This document shows, piece after piece, positions 59,499 to 64,000 of a stretch of DNA of 64,000 nucleotides. Position 1 is the first letter of the stretch. The number at the start of each line of letters is the position of its first letter. A program made the translations under genes and the position numbers. Source of the stretch: Mesorhizobium sp. (GTDB lineage Bacteria > Pseudomonadota > Alphaproteobacteria > Rhizobiales > Rhizobiaceae). Below the pieces are notes generated by a model that saw only the letters and a list, made by a program, of their open reading frames with translations, searched no databases and was not told where the DNA came from. The DNA is taken from positions 62,001-126,000 of the forward strand of contig SAPZ01000013.1 in assembly GCA_004020875.1 (NCBI GenBank). The letters are read 5' to 3'.

Positions 59499-60643
59499 CC
59501 CTTTCGGAGTGGCAGGCTGCGGTAAAGGCGATCGATGTCGGCCTCGTCGTTGTAAACATGTGGCGACACGCGCATCTTGGTGCCACGAAGCGTGACATGC
59601 ACATCAGCACGCTTCAACTCCTGTGCCGCATTTGGTGACAGCCGTTCGCCGATATCGAGGATCGAGATATGAGGCGTCGGGTGTCGTGGGCGCGCGACCG
59701 GCAGGCCGCGATTTTCCGCCTCGGCCCACACGAGTCCGTTGAGGTGATGAAGCCGCTCGAACACCCGGCTGACGGTCCATTCGCGGATGAGTGTCATGGC
59801 CGTGATCGCAATCGGCAGGACAGCGAAGTCCGAGCGTTCGCCCATGTCGAACCGCCGCGCGCCGGGAAGAAACTCCGCCACCGTTACCTTGTAGAAGTCG
59901 GACCGCTCGCCGCCGAGCCGGTTCCATGAATGGTGCTCCAGCGTGCGGCCTTCTTCGTGCCAACGCGGGTCGGCATAGAGGAAGGCGAGGCGATAGGGAC
60001 CAAGCAGGAATTTGTAGGTGGCAAAGACCAGAAAATCCGGCCGCACGCGTCGAACGTCGAAGGGCACCGCGCCGACCCATTGGGTGCCGTCGACGACAAG
60101 CGCCGCTCCTGCCGACCGCGCGGCTTCCGCCACGGCCTCGAGGTCGATCGCCATGCCCTCGAACCAGTGGACGAGGGTGCCTGCAACGACCGCGACGGGA
60201 CGGCTGGAACTGAGGATTGCCGCCACGATTGCGCCGGTCCAGTCGCCGTCGGCCGGCTGCGCAACGATGTCGACGTGAGCGCCAGAGCGCCGCGCCAGAT
60301 CGTACCAGATATATCGGTGCGAGGTGTGCTCGTTCTCCATGAGAAGGATGGCCGAGCCGGCCGGAACCGGCAAGTTGGCGGCCGCGATCGCCATGCCGTA
60401 GCTGGTGGCGGCGACGATGGCGATGTCGTCGGTGGCGGCGCCGATCATCGAGGCGGCGAGCTGCCGCGCCTGCTCCACCTCGTCGTAATAGGACGCGATG
60501 GTCATCTTCCAGGGCTCGGCCTTCACCCTGACGCCGGCCTCTCCGGCTGCGACCGCCGCGGTCGGGATCGGCGACATATAGGCGGCGTCGAGATAGGCCG
60601 TCTCGCGGGGGATGGAAAAGAGATCGCGCTGGCAGCTCAGCAT
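59495..60643 (-). CDS. Class V aminotransferase-like PLP enzyme
   Basis: 382 residues, fold type I. ENEHTSHRYIWYDLARRSGA, LVVDGTQWVGAVPFDVRRV (Asp binds the PLP ring nitrogen) and FATYKFLLGPYRLAF (Lys forms the Schiff base, near residue 212). It resembles the cysteine desulfurase / kynureninase group. ATG 60643 lies 4 bases after the OCD-like gene, so they form an operon. The substrate is probably the amino acid released by the adjacent oxidase or OCD-like enzyme (inference). Confidence 0.85.
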   Translation of the reverse strand: MLSCQRDLFSIPRETAYLDAAYMSPIPTAAVAAGEAGVRVKAEPWKMTIASYYDEVEQARQLAASMIGAATDDIAIVAATSYGMAIAAANLPVPAGSAILLMENEHTSHRYIWYDLARRSGAHVDIVAQPADGDWTGAIVAAILSSSRPVAVVAGTLVHWFEGMAIDLEAVAEAARSAGAALVVDGTQWVGAVPFDVRRVRPDFLVFATYKFLLGPYRLAFLYADPRWHEEGRTLEHHSWNRLGGERSDFYKVTVAEFLPGARRFDMGERSDFAVLPIAITAMTLIREWTVSRVFERLHHLNGLVWAEAENRGLPVARPRHPTPHISILDIGERLSPNAAQELKRADVHVTLRGTKMRVSPHVYNDEADIDRLYRSLPLRKG

Positions 60644-60647
60644 GGCG

Positions 60648-61649
60648 TCACAACCTGAAATCGATCGAAGTGCCCAGCCCGGCGTCGCGAGCGCGGGCAT
60701 AGACCAGATTGGCGAGCTCGATGTCCTGGGCAGGAACGCCGAGGGACCGGTAAAGCGTGATGTCGGCATCGCCGGCGCGGCCGGGCTTCGTGCCCGCCAA
60801 CACCTCGCCGATCTCGCCGCGAATATGGTCGCGGCCGATGTGGCCGCTCTCGATCGCCTCGGCTAGCTCTCCAGCGGCCACGAGCGCCATCGGCAGGTAA
60901 TCGACCCAGATCTTCGATCTTCGCACGCATTCGAGGTCGAGCTCCCGACATGAGGCGACGCTCGCGCCGACCGCGTTGATTTGCATGCCGGGGTGCAGCC
61001 ATTTGCCGAACAGCACCGGCCGCTCGGAGGATGTGGTCGTGCATATGATGTCGGCTCCGCTGACGGCCTCGCCGGCCTCGCGATGCGCCTGCGCTTTGAA
61101 GCCGGCGACTGACAGGCTCTGCGCGAAGCGCTGTGCCTTGGCAGGATCACGGCCCCAGACATGAACCGCCCGGATCGGGCGCACCTGCGAAATTGCCTCG
61201 ACGTGCCGGCGGGCCTGCTCGCCATAGCCGAGGACGGTGAGCGTGGAGCTGTCGGGACGCGACAACGCTGTTGTGGCGACCGCGCTGGCCGCCGCGGTCC
61301 GCCAGGCCGTAAGCTCTCCGCCATCGATCAAGGCCACAGGCCGCCCATCATTCTTGTCGAACAGGAAGACACCGCCGCGGTGAGAGGCAAGCCCATGCGC
61401 GAAGTTGTCGGGAAAGACCGACAGCACCTTCGCACCGAACAGCGGCCGGTCGTCCAGCGCGGCATACATCAGCGACAAGCAGCTGCCCGCGGCTCCCGGG
61501 AGATCGAGCGTGCGCCTGATCTGCTGGCGCGCCACGCCGTTCGAAGTCTTGAGCAGCGCCGCCTTGGTCGCCTCAAGCACCAGGGGAAGCGTCAATGCGT
61601 GGCGGATCGCGTCCTTGTCGATCAACAGGAATTCGGCTTCGGCATTCAC
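60648..61649 (-). CDS. Ornithine cyclodeaminase / mu-crystallin family protein
   Basis: 333 residues from a GTG start at 61649. RPVALIDGGELTAWRTAAAS and the NAD(P)-binding LTVLGYGEQARRHVEAISQV are standard, with MQINAVGASVASCRELD and the catalytic Asp region GDADITLYRSLGVPAQDI near the end. The family includes ornithine cyclodeaminase, alanine dehydrogenases and reductases of cyclic imines such as pyrroline-2-carboxylate. Beside an imino-acid-producing oxidase and RidA, a cyclic imine reductase role is attractive but unproven. Confidence 0.88.
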   Translation of the reverse strand: MNAEAEFLLIDKDAIRHALTLPLVLEATKAALLKTSNGVARQQIRRTLDLPGAAGSCLSLMYAALDDRPLFGAKVLSVFPDNFAHGLASHRGGVFLFDKNDGRPVALIDGGELTAWRTAAASAVATTALSRPDSSTLTVLGYGEQARRHVEAISQVRPIRAVHVWGRDPAKAQRFAQSLSVAGFKAQAHREAGEAVSGADIICTTTSSERPVLFGKWLHPGMQINAVGASVASCRELDLECVRRSKIWVDYLPMALVAAGELAEAIESGHIGRDHIRGEIGEVLAGTKPGRAGDADITLYRSLGVPAQDIELANLVYARARDAGLGTSIDFRL

Positions 61650-61955
61650 CTTGCTGTCGCTTCCATTTCACGCCCCATGAACGCCCGAGCGCACGCCAGG
61701 CTTCGCCAAACCTAGCACTGCGATAGCAAGCTCTTGCCCGCGACTTTCATAACTTCGCGCGTGAAGGTTCCCGTGTCGGATCATGCACGGCGGATCGCGG
61801 AACGCGCTGGTTCATAACTTTTGGGCATCAAGGGCGGCGGCCAGTTCAATTGACCGTAGTTGTTTGGCTGTTACATTACGTTGGACAAACGTGGATCTCG
61901 CGCCGCGGTTATTATCTAAGTAAGTCGCGCGGATCTTCTTCCAACGACGGTTACT
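61650..61955. other. Divergent control region of OCD-like and RidA genes
   Basis: About 305 bases between two divergent genes. Part of it (61750-61920) is AT-richer. No gene and no exact palindrome found; a LysR binding site is expected here but cannot be fixed. Confidence 0.4.
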
Positions 61956-62306
61956 ATGGCGAGAATTGAAAGATATGAGAAAAACGATCGGCTCAGTCGG
62001 ATCGTCGTTCACAATGGAACGGTCTATCTTTCGGGGCTGACCGCCGATGACAAGGAAGCCGATACTGCCGGACAGACGCGGCAGATACTGAGAAGGGCCG
62101 ACACCCTTCTATGCAGCGTTGGCGCTGACCGATCGACGCTGTTGCTCGCGCAGATCTGGCTGAAGGATGCTGCGGATTTCGACGCGATGAACAAGGTGTG
62201 GGTCGACTGGCTCGACGGCGCGGAACCTCCCGCGCGCGCCACTGTCGGAGCAAACTTCGCCCTGCCAAATATTCGCGTCGAGATACAGTTCACCGCTGCA
62301 ATCTGA
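61956..62306 (+). CDS. RidA/YjgF-family imine deaminase
   Basis: 116 residues. VVHNGTVYLSGLTADDKEAD opens the fold, LLLAQIWLKDAADFDAMNKV is the central part, and PPARATVGANFALPNIRVEI contains the Arg that binds the substrate carboxylate in RidA proteins. RidA hydrolyses reactive enamines/imines made by PLP enzymes or amino-acid oxidases. The neighbouring FAD oxidase and aminotransferase make exactly such products. Confidence 0.92.
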   Translation: MARIERYEKNDRLSRIVVHNGTVYLSGLTADDKEADTAGQTRQILRRADTLLCSVGADRSTLLLAQIWLKDAADFDAMNKVWVDWLDGAEPPARATVGANFALPNIRVEIQFTAAI

Positions 62307-62501
62307 CTGGCTAGCACTTCATGCAAGCAAGATATCGCCAGGATCAACATCGATCTGGCGGTCCGTTGACAGCAGCGAAGGGGCGAACCGGGAAATGTCA
62401 CCAACTGGTGCTCCGAAAACGCCAACCAAATCAGGGACGTCCTACAAGGCCGCTACCCGCCCCCATTGCGGCGAAAATGACCAATCGGTCGGCGCACAAG
62501 C

Positions 62502-63635
62502 TCAACCGTATGCGATTTCGCGTTCTTTGAGGCCCGGCTCGAAACGCGACAGCGCAAATGCTGCGGCTTCATCTGGCAGCGCCCCGTCGGCAATCCAGCT
62601 TGCGACCTTGCCGGCATGAATGGCAGCCAGAGAGACGCCGCTGTGGCAGGTGACGAGGAAAGCGCCGGGAGCGATCTCGTCATAAATCGGCGCATTGTCG
62701 GGAGCCAGGATGCGCAACGCGGACCATGTGCGCATCAGCCGTACCTTTTCGAGGAAAGGGAAATAGCTCACGGCTTGTGCGGCAATATCGCGGGTTACCT
62801 CGAAGGTCGTCGAGGTGTCATAGCCAACATCTTCCCAGCTTCCACCCAGCAAGAACGTGCCGTCCATTGTTTGACGCACATGTTCACTGGGCGCCTTTAG
62901 GATGGACTCGTAGCGTTCGGTCACCAAGATCTGACCGCGCATCGGCTTTATCGGCAAGGCTATACCTAGCCATTTCGCCAGACCGAGGTTGCCGAGTCCC
63001 GCCGCCAGTACCACTTTCTCGCTCGTGACCATTCCGGCTGGCGTCGTGATCCGATATCCGCCCGATGTCCGTTCGATCCGTTCAGCGCGCGCCTCGCGCC
63101 GGAGGGCGCCTTCAGTTGCCGAGATGGCAGCATGCAAGGCGCGCAGCAATTTCAGCGGATTGGCGGCTCCGTCGATCTCGCAAAAAATGGCGCCGGCCAC
63201 ATTGCTAGAGACACCCGGCATGAGCCGCGCAATCTCCGCGGGTTCCATCACGTCGAAATCGAGGCCACTCTTGCGCTTCAGGCGCTCCATCATGTCGATG
63301 CGCTCTTTCAGCGCAAGCGGCCCGGCGCAAAAGACAAATCCGCCATTTTGTTCCAATTCGAGATCGATGCCGGTCTCGGCGATCAGGTTCCTGGCAAATT
63401 CCGCCCAGACGTGAACGCCTTGCAGGGCCCACGGCGCATAATCCTCGAGCTTGTCGCCCTTGCCGGCGGCGCAGACCAAACCGAAATTTCCGCGGCTGGC
63501 ACGGATGGCGGTGTCTCCTTCGTCGAGAAGAACGACGCTAAGGCCCTTTTTAATGAGTCCATAGGCGACAGCCGCGCCTACGAGGCCGCCGCCAATCACC
63601 GCAATCTCGACGCCGATTTCATGCCTGCTTGTCAT
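62502..63635 (-). CDS. FAD-dependent amine/opine oxidase, beta subunit (DAO family)
   Basis: 377 residues. The FAD motif IAVIGGGLVGAAVAYGLIKK lies near residue 10, the middle has RASRGNFGLVCAAGKGD, and the end has CHSGVSLAAIHAGKVASWI. It matches the beta subunits of octopine/nopaline oxidase and D-hydroxyproline dehydrogenase. It converts a secondary or D-amino acid to an imine. It is coupled by a 4-base overlap to the alpha-type subunit gene upstream (63632-64000). Confidence 0.9.
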   Translation of the reverse strand: MTSRHEIGVEIAVIGGGLVGAAVAYGLIKKGLSVVLLDEGDTAIRASRGNFGLVCAAGKGDKLEDYAPWALQGVHVWAEFARNLIAETGIDLELEQNGGFVFCAGPLALKERIDMMERLKRKSGLDFDVMEPAEIARLMPGVSSNVAGAIFCEIDGAANPLKLLRALHAAISATEGALRREARAERIERTSGGYRITTPAGMVTSEKVVLAAGLGNLGLAKWLGIALPIKPMRGQILVTERYESILKAPSEHVRQTMDGTFLLGGSWEDVGYDTSTTFEVTRDIAAQAVSYFPFLEKVRLMRTWSALRILAPDNAPIYDEIAPGAFLVTCHSGVSLAAIHAGKVASWIADGALPDEAAAFALSRFEPGLKEREIAYG

Positions 63636-64000
63636 GCGACAATTTCCTCAACTGCGTCACGAACGGTGGCGATCTGCCCGAGTGGCAACGGCTTGAGCGG
63701 CGCGCGGATGTCGTGCCTTCCAATTTCGCCGATGCTTTGTCCGGTTTCGCTGGCAAGGATTTCGGCCACCGCCATTGCGCAGCTTCGGCCCTGGCATGGA
63801 CCCATGCCGCAACGGGTGAAGCTCTTGAGCTGGTCCGGGCCGGAGGCGCCTTGGCGGATGGCCAGACGGATTTCGCCGGCGGTCACTGTCTCGCAGCGGC
63901 AGATCACCGTGTCATCATGGGCGAACTCGGCGCGGGAAAGCGTTGGAGGAAAATGGGTTTCGACAAAGGGGCGGAATGCGACTTGCCGGGCGCGCTGGCG
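63632..64000 (-). CDS. Amine/opine oxidase, alpha subunit, C-terminal part with 2Fe-2S BFD-like domain (cut by window end)
   Basis: The reverse strand reads in from the window end with RQRARQVAFRPFVETHF, then DDTVICRCETVTAGEI and TRCGMGPCQGRSC, ending at 63632. Cys in CRC and CGMGPC are the four ligands of a BFD-like 2Fe-2S cluster; APLKPLPLGQI follows. This is the C-terminus of the alpha subunit (NAD/FAD-type oxidoreductase with BFD-like tail) of octopine oxidase-like complexes. The FAD domain lies outside the window. An internal GTG near 63907 is not the real start because the frame stays open and family-like to the edge. Confidence 0.85.
   Translation of the reverse strand, partial: RQRARQVAFRPFVETHFPPTLSRAEFAHDDTVICRCETVTAGEIRLAIRQGASGPDQLKSFTRCGMGPCQGRSCAMAVAEILASETGQSIGEIGRHDIRAPLKPLPLGQIATVRDAVEEIVA

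Noticed and set aside
1..64000. CRISPR arrays, tRNA/rRNA genes, intact insertion sequences
   Set aside because: No regularly spaced direct repeats, no tRNA cloverleaf or rRNA-like text, and no complete transposase were seen by eye on either strand.

Overview
The window looks like chromosomal or megaplasmid DNA of a rhizobial alphaproteobacterium, most likely Mesorhizobium or a close relative (inference). The evidence is GC-rich coding with strong third-position bias, many protein families typical of Rhizobiales (DUF982, HWE kinase, large catalase, YdeP-type oxidoreductase, NnrS, a Tat-exported NosZ), and a rhizobial-type intergenic repeat at 56098-56196. I found no rRNA, tRNA, CRISPR array or intact insertion sequence.

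About 0-26 kb is a dense stress-response district. It holds a TPP enzyme (cut by the window start), an alpha/beta hydrolase, a large catalase, YflT-like and DUF4142 proteins, a cysteine hydrolase, membrane micro-proteins, a Crp-HWE kinase operon, a YdeP-type molybdoenzyme, a nucleotidyltransferase/metallophosphoesterase pair, a GFA/ATP-dependent ligase operon, a periplasmic aldehyde oxidoreductase (paoABC) and a flavin monooxygenase. Most transcription units are preceded by a copy of GGAAC-N16/17-NGTT, the promoter signature of the alphaproteobacterial general stress sigma factor EcfG. These sites also point to tiny genes that would otherwise be missed (15126-15287, 20114-20290).

26.3-38.1 kb is one tightly coupled respiratory operon of twelve genes, most overlapping by 4 to 17 bases: alternative complex III (actABCDEF), a small membrane protein, a Sco copper chaperone, and an A2-type caa3 cytochrome c oxidase (coxBACD). 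It could take electrons from quinol through ACIII to oxygen without a bc1 complex. A truncated flavin reductase gene follows.

38.5-57.1 kb is a nitric oxide / nitrous oxide district: two polytopic membrane proteins (NnrS and an oxidase-I-like protein), DUF2249 proteins, a Crp/Fnr regulator of NnrR/Dnr type, NsrR, a five-gene set of poorly known small proteins (DUF2249, MIP18/DUF59, two unknowns, DUF6522) behind a perfect 11-1-11 palindrome, the Fe-S repair protein Ric, a complete nosRZDFYLX operon and a pseudoazurin. Five TTG-N8-CAA boxes precede nnrS, the oxidase-like gene, ric, nosR and the pseudoazurin gene, which suggests one regulon. No nitrite or NO reductase gene is present here. Gene remnants lie at both ends (flavin reductase at 38.1 kb, integrase and ABC permease at 57.4-58.4 kb), as expected for an acquired block.

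58.5-64 kb is an amino-acid or opine type catabolic locus: a LysR regulator, a class V aminotransferase, an ornithine cyclodeaminase-like enzyme, a RidA imine deaminase, and the beta and (partial) alpha subunits of an FAD/2Fe-2S amine oxidase of the octopine oxidase / D-hydroxyproline dehydrogenase type.
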